This document shows positions 1 through 7,389 of a stretch of DNA of 64,000 bases, one piece after another. A program made the translations under genes and the position numbers. The notes under the pieces are model-generated. The model ran no database searches and was not told where the DNA came from. It worked only from the letters and a program-made list of their open reading frames with translations. The first letter of the stretch is position 1. Each line of letters opens with the position of its first letter. Source of the DNA: Pseudaquabacterium inlustre (lineage in GTDB: Bacteria > Pseudomonadota > Gammaproteobacteria > Burkholderiales > Burkholderiaceae_C); contig NZ_JBBUTH010000004.1 in NCBI RefSeq assembly GCF_038066595.1, positions 434,001 through 498,000 of the forward strand, read 5' to 3'.

Positions 1-13
1 TCGGAGTGTCCCC

Positions 14-760
14 ATGTCCGTCACCATGCGTGAAATGCTGGAAGCCGGTGTCCATTTCGGCCACCAAACCCGCTTCTGGAACCCCAAGATGGCCCCGTTC
101 ATTTACGGCCATCGCAACAAGATCCACATCATCAACCTGGAGAAGACGCTTCCGAAGTTCCAGGAAGCGATGGCCTTCGTGCGCCAGCTCTCCGCCCGCC
201 GCGGCACCATCCTGATCATCGGCACCAAGCGCCAGGCGCGTGAAGTGGTGGCGATGGAGGCCGCCCGCTGCGGCATGCCCTTCGTCGACCAGCGCTGGCT
301 CGGCGGCATGCTGACCAACTTCAAGACGGTCAAGGGTTCGCTGAAGAAGCTCAAGGACATGCAGGCCCAGCGCGAAGGCGGTCTGGAAAGCATGACCAAG
401 AAGGAAGGCCTGATGTTCGAGCGCGAGATCGCCAAGCTCGAGAAGGACATCGGCGGCATCCAGGACCTGAGCGCGCTGCCCGACGCCATTTTCTGCATCG
501 ACGTGGGCTACCACAAGATCGCCGTGGCCGAGGCCAAGAAGCTGGGCATCCCGGTGATCGGCGTGGTCGACACCAACCACTCGCCCGAAGGCATCGACTA
601 CGTGATCCCTGGCAACGACGACTCGGCCAAGGCCGTGGCGCTGTACGCCAAGGCCGTGGCTGACGCCGTGCTGGAAGGCAAGGCCAACGCCGTGAACGAC
701 GTCGTGGCCGCTGTGGCCGCCGGCGGCGACGAATTCGTCGAAGTCAGCGAAGAAGCCTGA
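14..760 (+). CDS. rpsB: 30S ribosomal protein S2
   Basis: Structural protein of the small ribosomal subunit, needed for S1 docking. The 248-residue product opens with the typical S2 segment (MREMLEAGVHFGHQTRFWNP) and carries the family stretches GTKRQAR near residue 72, DQRWLGGMLTNF near 92 and the AIFCIDVGYHKIAVAEA / GVVDTNHSPEGIDYVIPGND blocks in the second half. Length is normal for the family. A GGAG ribosome-binding site lies about 7 bases before the ATG at 14; a second in-frame ATG at 26 is less well placed. It is followed by a hairpin terminator and then tsf, the classical order. Very secure. Confidence 0.98.
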   Translation: MSVTMREMLEAGVHFGHQTRFWNPKMAPFIYGHRNKIHIINLEKTLPKFQEAMAFVRQLSARRGTILIIGTKRQAREVVAMEAARCGMPFVDQRWLGGMLTNFKTVKGSLKKLKDMQAQREGGLESMTKKEGLMFEREIAKLEKDIGGIQDLSALPDAIFCIDVGYHKIAVAEAKKLGIPVIGVVDTNHSPEGIDYVIPGNDDSAKAVALYAKAVADAVLEGKANAVNDVVAAVAAGGDEFVEVSEEA

Positions 761-814
761 TGCCGCGCCGGCTCCGGCGGTGCCTGGTGCACCGCGGGCC
801 GGCGGCACATGACG

Positions 815-837
815 AGGGGCTGGTTCAGCCCCTTTTT
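815..837 (+). terminator. Rho-independent type terminator between rpsB and tsf
   Basis: An 8-bp perfect stem (AGGGGCTG, 815-822; CAGCCCCT, 826-833) with a 3-base loop is followed by a run of five T (833-837). It lies in the 142-bp rpsB-tsf gap. Partial termination between these two genes is known in enterobacteria, so it probably sets the rpsB:tsf ratio rather than fully separating the genes. Confidence 0.8.
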
Positions 838-902
838 CACAAGAGATTCCCATTCGGCGCGCACGATGCGGCGCGTCGACACAGCAAACCCGGAGATTCA
901 AG

Positions 903-1799
903 ATGCCTGCAATCACCGCCAGCATGGTTGCCGAACTGCGCGCCAAGACCGACGCCCCGATGATGGAGTGCAAGAAGGCGCTCACCGAGGCCGACGGCGA
1001 CATGGCCCGCGCCGAAGAGATCCTGCGCGTCAAGCTCGGCAACAAGGCCGGCAAGGCCGCCTCGCGCATCACCGCCGAAGGCGTGGTGGCTGCCTCGGTG
1101 GCCGGCAACGTCGGCGCGCTGATCGAGATCAACTGCGAGACCGACTTCGTCTCGAAGAACGACTCGTTCCTGGCCTTCGCCAACGCCGCCGCCAAGCTGG
1201 TGGCCGAGGCCAATCCGGCCAGCGTCGAGGCGCTGTCGGCCCTGGCCTATGCGCAAGACGGCTTCGGCCCCACGCTGGAAGACGTGCGCAAGGGCCTGAT
1301 CGGCAAGATCGGCGAGAACATGTCGATCCGCCGCTTCAAGCGCTTCGACGCCGGCAACGCGCTGGCCTACTACCTGCACGGCACCCGCATCGGCGTGGTG
1401 GTGGAGTTCGACGGCAGCGACGTCGCCGCCAAGGACGTGGCCATGCACGTGGCCGCCATGAAGCCCGCCGCCCTGTCGTCGGCCGAAGTCTCGGCCGACC
1501 TGGTCGAGAAGGAGCGCAAGATCGCCACCGAGAAGGCGGCCGAGAGCGGCAAGCCCGCCGACATCATCGCCAAGATGGTCGAAGGCTCGGTGCAGAAGTT
1601 CCTGAAGGAAGTCTCGCTGCTGGACCAGGTCTTCGTGAAGGCCGCCGACGGCAAGCAGACCGTGGCCGCCTACCTGAAGAGCGCCAACACCACCGTCAAG
1701 GGCTTCACCCTGTACGTGGTGGGCGAGGGCATCGAGAAGAAGGTGGACGACTTCGCCGCCGAAGTGGCCGCCCAGGTGGCTGCCGCCAAGGGCCAGTAA
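903..1799 (+). CDS. tsf: Elongation factor Ts
   Basis: Guanine nucleotide exchange factor that regenerates EF-Tu-GTP. The 298-residue protein begins with a UBA-like N-terminal domain containing the signature LRAKTDAPMMECKKALTEADGD, followed by the core with the second signature EINCETDFVSKNDSFLAFA (about residues 78-96). Length is usual for betaproteobacterial EF-Ts. GGAG lies about 7 bases before the ATG. It follows rpsB after a terminator-like hairpin and precedes pyrH. Very secure. Confidence 0.98.
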   Translation: MPAITASMVAELRAKTDAPMMECKKALTEADGDMARAEEILRVKLGNKAGKAASRITAEGVVAASVAGNVGALIEINCETDFVSKNDSFLAFANAAAKLVAEANPASVEALSALAYAQDGFGPTLEDVRKGLIGKIGENMSIRRFKRFDAGNALAYYLHGTRIGVVVEFDGSDVAAKDVAMHVAAMKPAALSSAEVSADLVEKERKIATEKAAESGKPADIIAKMVEGSVQKFLKEVSLLDQVFVKAADGKQTVAAYLKSANTTVKGFTLYVVGEGIEKKVDDFAAEVAAQVAAAKGQ

Positions 1800-1809
1800 G
1801 CGCCCCCAC

Positions 1810-1826
1810 GGGCCACGCGGTGGCCC
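1810..1826. other. Short inverted repeat in the tsf-pyrH gap
   Basis: GGGCCAC (1810-1816) and GTGGCCC (1820-1826) form a perfect 7-bp stem with a 3-base loop, 10 bases after the tsf stop. No T-run follows, so it is not a standard intrinsic terminator; it may be an RNA-processing or stability hairpin. Confidence 0.4.
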
Positions 1827-1914
1827 GACCCCCGAGGGGCGCCGGCTGCAAGGTCTGCGCCCCTTAAACTTAGCCGCTGTTTCCCACACCCCCAGCCATC
1901 ACGGAGCCCGCTGC

Positions 1915-2625
1915 ATGCCGGCCTACAAGCGCATTCTTCTCAAGCTCTCTGGCGAGGCCCTGATGGGCGACGACGCCTATGGCATCAACCGTGCCGTGAT
2001 CATGCGCATGGTGCAGGAGGTGCGCGAGATCACCGACCTTGGCGTCGAGGTGGCGGTGGTGATCGGCGGCGGCAACATCTTCCGCGGCGTGGCCGGCGGT
2101 GCCGTGGGCATGGACCGTGCCACGGCCGACTACATGGGCATGCTTGCCACGGTGATGAACTCGCTGGCCCTGGCCGACGCGATGCGCGTCGAGGGCGTCA
2201 CCGCCCGCGTGATGTCGGCCATCGCCATCGAGCAGGTGGTCGAGAGCTATGTGCGGCCCAAGGCGCTGCAGTACCTCGAGGAGGGCAAGGTGGTGATCTT
2301 CGCCGCCGGCACCGGCAACCCCTTCTTCACCACCGACACCGCCGCCGCGCTGCGCGGCGCCGAGATCGGCGCCCAGGTGGTGCTCAAGGCCACCAAGGTC
2401 GACGGCGTCTACACCGCCGACCCCAAGAAGGACCCGTCGGCCACGCGCTACGCCAGCGTGAGCTTCGACGAGGCCATCGCCAAGAACCTGCAGGTGCTGG
2501 ACGCCACCGCCTTTGCGCTGTGCCGCGACCAGAAGCTGCCGATCAAGGTGTTCTCGATCTTCAAGCCCGGCGCGCTCAAGCGCGTGGTGCTGGGCGAGGA
2601 CGAAGGCACCCTGGTTCACGTCTGA
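1915..2625 (+). CDS. pyrH: UMP kinase
   Basis: Phosphorylates UMP to UDP with ATP in pyrimidine nucleotide synthesis. The 236-residue protein is an amino-acid-kinase-fold enzyme with the N-terminal KRILLKLSGEALMG motif (residues 4-17), the GGGNIFRG glycine-rich loop (about 56-63) and the FAAGTGNPFFTTDTAAALR substrate segment (about 129-147). Length matches the bacterial family. The start ATG has GGAG upstream. It sits in the conserved tsf-pyrH-frr order, which links nucleotide supply to translation genes. Confidence 0.98.
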   Translation: MPAYKRILLKLSGEALMGDDAYGINRAVIMRMVQEVREITDLGVEVAVVIGGGNIFRGVAGGAVGMDRATADYMGMLATVMNSLALADAMRVEGVTARVMSAIAIEQVVESYVRPKALQYLEEGKVVIFAAGTGNPFFTTDTAAALRGAEIGAQVVLKATKVDGVYTADPKKDPSATRYASVSFDEAIAKNLQVLDATAFALCRDQKLPIKVFSIFKPGALKRVVLGEDEGTLVHV

Positions 2626-2641
2626 CAGGAGTTCGCACACC

Positions 2642-3202
2642 ATGACGATCGCCGACATCAAGAAGAACGCCGAAGCCAAGATGGCCAAGACCATCGAGGC
2701 CTTCAAGTCCGAGCTGCAGAAGATCCGCACCGGCCGTGCCCACCCGGGCATCCTGGACCAGGTCAGCGTCGACTACTACGGCTCGCCGGTGCCCATCAGC
2801 CAGGTGGCCAACGTCAGCCTGCTCGATGCCCGCACGATCAGCGTGCAGCCCTGGGAAAAGGGCATGGGCGCCAAGATCGAGAAGGCCATCCGCGAGAGCG
2901 ACCTGGGCCTGAACCCCAGCAGCCAGGGCGACCTGATCCGCGTGCCGATGCCGCCGCTGACCGAAGAGCGCCGCAAGGACCTGACCAAGGTGGTGCGCCA
3001 TGCCGGCGAGGACGCCAAGGTGGCCGCGCGCAACCTGCGCCGCGACGCCAACGAGCACCTGAAGAAGCTGCTCAAGGACAAGGCCGTGACCGAGGACGAC
3101 GAGCGCCGCGCGCAGGACGACGTGCAGAAGCTCACCGACAAGACCGTGGCCGAGATCGACAAGCTCGTGCATTCCAAGGAAGCCGAGATCCTCGCGGTCT
3201 GA
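2642..3202 (+). CDS. frr: Ribosome recycling factor
   Basis: Releases ribosomes from mRNA after termination, together with EF-G. The start is placed at the ATG at 2642 (MTIADIKKNAEAKM) because AGGAG precedes it about 9 bases upstream and the resulting 186 residues equal the family length. The frame remains open upstream into pyrH, but that part is a shadow. Motifs include FKSELQKIRTGRAHPGILD, the DLIRVPMPPLTEERRKDL segment and the C-terminal helical arm. It is 16 bases after pyrH and probably co-transcribed. Confidence 0.98.
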   Translation: MTIADIKKNAEAKMAKTIEAFKSELQKIRTGRAHPGILDQVSVDYYGSPVPISQVANVSLLDARTISVQPWEKGMGAKIEKAIRESDLGLNPSSQGDLIRVPMPPLTEERRKDLTKVVRHAGEDAKVAARNLRRDANEHLKKLLKDKAVTEDDERRAQDDVQKLTDKTVAEIDKLVHSKEAEILAV

Positions 3203-3209
3203 CGATCCG

Positions 3210-3929
3210 GTGTCGATGAGCCGGAACCCCGCCGTGCCGCGCCACGTGGCCATCGTGATGGATGGCAACGGGCGCTGGGCCAAGAAACGCTTCCTGCCCC
3301 GCTTCTTCGGCCACAAGGCCGGGGTCGACACGTTGGTCAAGGTGATCGATGCCTGCGCCGAGCGCGGCGTCGAGTACCTCACCGTGTTCGCGTTCTCGTC
3401 CGAGAACTGGAAGCGCCCCGAGGACGAGGTGTCGGGCCTGATGGGCCTGGTGCTGGTGGCCGTCACCAAGTACCTGGCCAAGCTGGCCAAGGACGGCGTC
3501 AAGATCGTCATCGTTGGCGACCGCGAGGCGGTGAGCGACCGCCTGCGCGCCGCCTGGGCCGAGGCCGAAGAGGCGACCAAGCACAACACCCGCATCACGC
3601 TCAGCGTGGCCTTCAACTACGGCGGCCGCTGGGACGTGGTGCAGGCCGCGCGCCAGGCCGTGCGCGACGGGCTGCCGCCCGAGGCCGTCACCGAGCAGGC
3701 GCTCAGTGACCGCATGGCCATGCGCCACGCGCCCGATCCCGACCTGTTCATCCGCACCGGCGGCGAGGTGCGCATCAGCAACTTCCTGCTGTGGCAGGTG
3801 GCCTACAGCGAGCTGGTGTTCACCGACTGCCTGTGGCCCGACTTCGACGCCGCGCAGCTCGACGCCGCGCTGGCCGATTACGCCGGTCGCGAGCGCCGCT
3901 TCGGCGCCGTCTCGCCCGGCGCCACCTGA
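3210..3929 (+). CDS. uppS: Undecaprenyl diphosphate synthase (isoprenyl transferase)
   Basis: Condenses isopentenyl diphosphate onto farnesyl diphosphate to make the C55 lipid carrier for peptidoglycan and O-antigen. The catalytic N-terminal motif IVMDGNGRWAKKR and the conserved FAFSSENWKRP, SVAFNYGGRWDVV and DLFIRTGGEVRISNFLLWQ blocks are all present. The product is 239 residues from the GTG at 3210; the ATG at 3216 two codons later is equally possible. Only 7 bases separate it from frr, and cdsA follows 13 bases downstream, the usual envelope-lipid operon. Confidence 0.97.
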   Translation: MSMSRNPAVPRHVAIVMDGNGRWAKKRFLPRFFGHKAGVDTLVKVIDACAERGVEYLTVFAFSSENWKRPEDEVSGLMGLVLVAVTKYLAKLAKDGVKIVIVGDREAVSDRLRAAWAEAEEATKHNTRITLSVAFNYGGRWDVVQAARQAVRDGLPPEAVTEQALSDRMAMRHAPDPDLFIRTGGEVRISNFLLWQVAYSELVFTDCLWPDFDAAQLDAALADYAGRERRFGAVSPGAT

Positions 3930-3942
3930 ACCCGGAGCCGCG

Positions 3943-4776
3943 ATGCTGCGCCAGCGCGTGATCACTGCCGTCGTGCTGCTGGCCGTGTTGCTGCCGGCCC
4001 TGTTCGCGCCGATGGCCTGGCCGTTTGCGGCGCTCACCTTGCTGATGATCGGCGCGGCGGGCTGGGAATGGTCGCGCCTGAACGGGCGCGCCGGTGCCGT
4101 GGCCTTGGCCACCGGCGCCGCGGTGGTGGCCGTGTCGCTGATCCTCGGCCTCAACCCCAGCCTGCCCGAGCAGCGTGGCTTGTGGTGGCCGGCCACGCTG
4201 GCCTGGGTGCTGGCGGGCGGCTTCGCGCTGCGCACCGGCCCGGCCGGCTGGCCGCGGCTGCCGGTGGCGCTGCGCTGGGTGATCGGCGTGGCGCTGCTGG
4301 CGGTGGGCTGGAACGCCATCGCCGCCGCGCGCGTGATCGGCGTGAACTTCCTGCTGTCGGCCATGGCCCTGGTGTGGGTGGCCGACATCGCGGCCTACTT
4401 CGGCGGCCGCGCCTTCGGCAAGCGCAAGCTGGCCCCCAGCATCAGCCCCGGCAAGAGCTGGGAGGGCGTGTTCAGTGGCTGGGCCGGCGTGCTGCTGCTG
4501 GCCGCCGCGTGGACCTGGATCGACCGCCACCATGCGCTGGGCTCGGCCAGCCTGTACACCCAGCTGCTGGGCACCTTCGGCCTGCCCGGCCTGGTGCTCG
4601 GTTGCCTGGCGCTGGCGGGCCTGAGCGTGGTGGGCGACCTCTTCGAATCGCTGGTCAAGCGCGCCGCCGGCGCCAAGGATTCCAGCGGCCTGCTGCCCGG
4701 CCACGGCGGCGTGCTCGACCGCATCGATGCGCTGCTGCCGGTGCTGCCGGCGGCCATGGCGCTGATCAGCCTTTGA
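3943..4776 (+). CDS. cdsA: Phosphatidate cytidylyltransferase (CDP-diacylglycerol synthase)
   Basis: Inner-membrane enzyme that makes CDP-diacylglycerol from phosphatidic acid and CTP for phospholipid synthesis. The start is the ATG at 3943 (MLRQRVITAVVLLAVL), which opens directly into the first membrane segment; the frame is open further upstream but overlaps uppS. The 277-residue product has about seven or eight hydrophobic segments and the C-terminal family signature SVVGDLFESLVKRAAGAKDS followed by GLLPGHGGVLDRIDAL, with the metal-binding aspartates. It sits between uppS and dxr, as in most proteobacteria. Confidence 0.96.
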   Translation: MLRQRVITAVVLLAVLLPALFAPMAWPFAALTLLMIGAAGWEWSRLNGRAGAVALATGAAVVAVSLILGLNPSLPEQRGLWWPATLAWVLAGGFALRTGPAGWPRLPVALRWVIGVALLAVGWNAIAAARVIGVNFLLSAMALVWVADIAAYFGGRAFGKRKLAPSISPGKSWEGVFSGWAGVLLLAAAWTWIDRHHALGSASLYTQLLGTFGLPGLVLGCLALAGLSVVGDLFESLVKRAAGAKDSSGLLPGHGGVLDRIDALLPVLPAAMALISL

Positions 4777-4811
4777 CCCCGACGCTTCGGCGCCCGAACG
4801 GTATCTCTCGC

Positions 4812-6008
4812 ATGCTCGAACGTGTCTGCATCCTCGGCGCCACCGGTTCGGTCGGCACCAGCACGCTGGATGTGATGGCCCTGCATCCGGGCCGCTACGA
4901 AGCCTTCGCGCTCACGGCTCAGCACCGTGTGGACGAACTGGCCCAGCTGTGCCGGCGCTGGAAGCCGCGCTTTGCCGTGGTGGGGACTGCGGCGCAGGCC
5001 ACGCACCTGCGCCAGCTGCTGGCCGCCGACGGCCTGGCCACCGAGGTGCTGCATGGCCCGCAGGCGCTGGCCGATGTGGCCGCGCACCCCGAGGTCGACC
5101 GTGTGATGGCCGCCATCGTCGGTGCCGCCGGCCTGCCGGCCTGCATTGCCGCGGCGCGCGCCGGCAAGAAGCTGATGCTGGCCAACAAGGAGGCCCTGGT
5201 GGTCGGCGGGCGCCTGTTCATGCAGGCGGTGGCCGAGGGCGGCGCCGAACTGCTGCCCATCGACAGCGAGCACTCGGCCATCTTCCAGTGCCTGCCCGAA
5301 GACCGCCGCCAGTGGGCCCAGCGCATCGACCACATCGTGCTCACCGCCTCGGGCGGGCCGTTCCGCACGCGCGATCCGGCCACGCTGCACGCGGTGACGC
5401 CCGAGCAGGCCGTGGCGCACCCGAACTGGGTGATGGGCCGCAAGATCTCGGTCGACTCGGCCACCATGATGAACAAGGCGCTCGAGGTCATCGAGGCGCG
5501 CTGGCTGTTCGACTTGGGCCCCGACGACATCCGCGTGGTGCTGCACCCGCAGAGCATCATCCACTCGATGGTGGTGTGCCGCGACAACTCGGTGCTGGCC
5601 CAGCTGGGCACGCCCGACATGAAGGTGCCGATCGCCGTGGGCCTGGCCTGGCCCGAGCGCATCGTCTCGGGCGCCGACGCACTGGATTTCCTGAAACTGG
5701 CTGCGCTGAGTTTCGAGCCGGCCGACGCGGTGCGCTTCCCGGGCCTGCAACTGGCCTATGACGCGCTGCGTGGGCCCGAGGGCAGCACCACGGTGCTGAA
5801 CGCCGCCAACGAGGTGGCGGTGGCCGCCTTCCTGGACCGCCAGATCCGCTTCACCGACATCCACCGCGTCAACGCCGACACCGTGGCGGCGTTGATTCCG
5901 GGCGCGGCCGATGCGGCCTCGCTCGACGACCTGCTGGCGCTGGACCTGCGCGCCCGCAGCCAGGCCCAGGCCCGTGTGCAGTCCCTGTCGGAGGCGCTCA
6001 CCCGATGA
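4812..6008 (+). CDS. dxr: 1-deoxy-D-xylulose 5-phosphate reductoisomerase
   Basis: Second step of the non-mevalonate isoprenoid pathway: converts DXP to 2-C-methyl-D-erythritol 4-phosphate with NADPH. The start at ATG 4812 places the NADPH-binding GATGSVGTSTLDV at residues 8-20. Further motifs are ANKEALVVGG (near 126), LLPIDSEHSAIFQCL with the metal and substrate residues, TASGGPFR, and HPNWVMGRKISVDSATMMNK. The 398-residue length is normal. The leader lacks an obvious Shine-Dalgarno. The gene overlaps rseP by 4 bases (ATGA), implying translational coupling. Confidence 0.98.
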   Translation: MLERVCILGATGSVGTSTLDVMALHPGRYEAFALTAQHRVDELAQLCRRWKPRFAVVGTAAQATHLRQLLAADGLATEVLHGPQALADVAAHPEVDRVMAAIVGAAGLPACIAAARAGKKLMLANKEALVVGGRLFMQAVAEGGAELLPIDSEHSAIFQCLPEDRRQWAQRIDHIVLTASGGPFRTRDPATLHAVTPEQAVAHPNWVMGRKISVDSATMMNKALEVIEARWLFDLGPDDIRVVLHPQSIIHSMVVCRDNSVLAQLGTPDMKVPIAVGLAWPERIVSGADALDFLKLAALSFEPADAVRFPGLQLAYDALRGPEGSTTVLNAANEVAVAAFLDRQIRFTDIHRVNADTVAALIPGAADAASLDDLLALDLRARSQAQARVQSLSEALTR

Positions 6009-7381
6009 TCAGCACCGTGTTCGGATTCCTGCTCACGCTGGGTGTCCTGATCCTGGTGCACGAGTGGGGTCACTACCAGGTGGCGCGCTGGTGCGGCGTG
6101 AAGGTGCTGCGCTTCTCGATGGGCTTCGGCCGCGTGATCTGGCGGCGCCAGAAGAGCGCGGACGACACCGAGTTCGTGCTCTCGGCGCTGCCGCTGGGCG
6201 GCTATGTGCGCATGCTCGACGAGCGCGAAGGCCCGGTGGCGCCGTCGCTGCTGGGCCAGGCCTTCAACCGCAAGCTGCTGTGGCAGCGCGCGGCCATCGT
6301 CGCGGCCGGGCCGCTGACCAACCTGCTGCTGGCCGTGCTGCTGTATGCCGCGGCGCAGTGGATCGGCGTCAAGGAGACCAGGCCGCTGCTGTCGGCCCCG
6401 GTGGCGGGCAGCGTGGCCGAGCGCGCCGGCATGCGCGCAGGCGACTGGGTGCAGGCCTGGCAGGACGACGACGGCCAGTGGGTGCCGGTGCAGTCGCTCA
6501 ACGAACTGCGCTGGCAGGTCACGCAGCACGCGCTGCGCGGCGAGCCACTGGCGCTGGAGGTCAGCGATGCCCATGGGCGTGGCAGGCGCCAGATGCGCCT
6601 GGCGCTCGACGAGCTGGGCGTGCGCGACATCGATGCCGCGGTGATGCGGCGCATCGGCCTGGGCCAGGCCTTCAGCGAGCCCATCCTTGGCGAGGTGAAG
6701 GCCGGTGGACCGGCGGCGCAGGCCGGCCTGCGCAAGGGCGACCGCGTGCTGATGGTCGACGACCGCCTGCTGACCGATGCGGCCGAACTGTTCGAGCGCA
6801 TCCGCGCCGCCGGGCAGGGCGCGGGCGACACGGCCCGCAGCATGGTCTGGCGCGTGCAGCGCGATGGCCGCGAACTCACCCTCACCGTCACGCCGCGGCT
6901 GGTGCGCGATGGCGAGCGCCGCATCGGCCGCATCGACGCCTACGTGGGCGGCCCGCTGCAGACCGTGCTGGTGCGGCTGGGCCCGCTCGACGGCCTGCAC
7001 CAGGGCCTGGTGCGCACCGGCGAGGTGGCCTTGCTGTCGCTGCGCATGATCGGCCGCATGCTGATCGGTGAAGCCTCGGTGAAGAACCTCAGCGGACCGC
7101 TGACCATCGCCGATGTGGCCGGGCAGTCCATCGAGCGCGGCCTGGCCTACTACCTCGGTTTCCTGGCCATGGTGAGCGTCAGCCTGGGCGTGCTGAACCT
7201 GCTGCCGCTGCCCATGCTGGACGGTGGCCACCTGCTATATTTCCTGTTCGAGGGCATGACCGGCCGCCCGGTCTCCGATCAGTGGCTCGCCCGCCTGCAA
7301 CGCGGCGGCATCGCGATCCTGCTGCTGATGATGTCGGTGGCCCTCTACAACGATGTGGCCCGCCTGGTGGGCCTGCACTGA
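6005..7381 (+). CDS. rseP: RIP metalloprotease RseP (site-2 protease)
   Basis: Inner-membrane zinc protease that cleaves anti-sigma factor within the membrane during envelope stress and removes signal-peptide remnants. The 458-residue protein has the zinc motif HEWGH in the first membrane helix (about residues 19-23), PDZ-domain segments in the middle (for example VKAGGPAAQAGLRKGDRVLMVD), and the C-terminal LPMLDGGHLLYFLFEG motif that provides the third zinc ligand. It overlaps dxr by 4 bases and lies 8 bases before bamA, joining proteolysis and outer-membrane assembly. Confidence 0.97.
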   Translation: MISTVFGFLLTLGVLILVHEWGHYQVARWCGVKVLRFSMGFGRVIWRRQKSADDTEFVLSALPLGGYVRMLDEREGPVAPSLLGQAFNRKLLWQRAAIVAAGPLTNLLLAVLLYAAAQWIGVKETRPLLSAPVAGSVAERAGMRAGDWVQAWQDDDGQWVPVQSLNELRWQVTQHALRGEPLALEVSDAHGRGRRQMRLALDELGVRDIDAAVMRRIGLGQAFSEPILGEVKAGGPAAQAGLRKGDRVLMVDDRLLTDAAELFERIRAAGQGAGDTARSMVWRVQRDGRELTLTVTPRLVRDGERRIGRIDAYVGGPLQTVLVRLGPLDGLHQGLVRTGEVALLSLRMIGRMLIGEASVKNLSGPLTIADVAGQSIERGLAYYLGFLAMVSVSLGVLNLLPLPMLDGGHLLYFLFEGMTGRPVSDQWLARLQRGGIAILLLMMSVALYNDVARLVGLH

Positions 7382-7389
7382 AAGCGCTG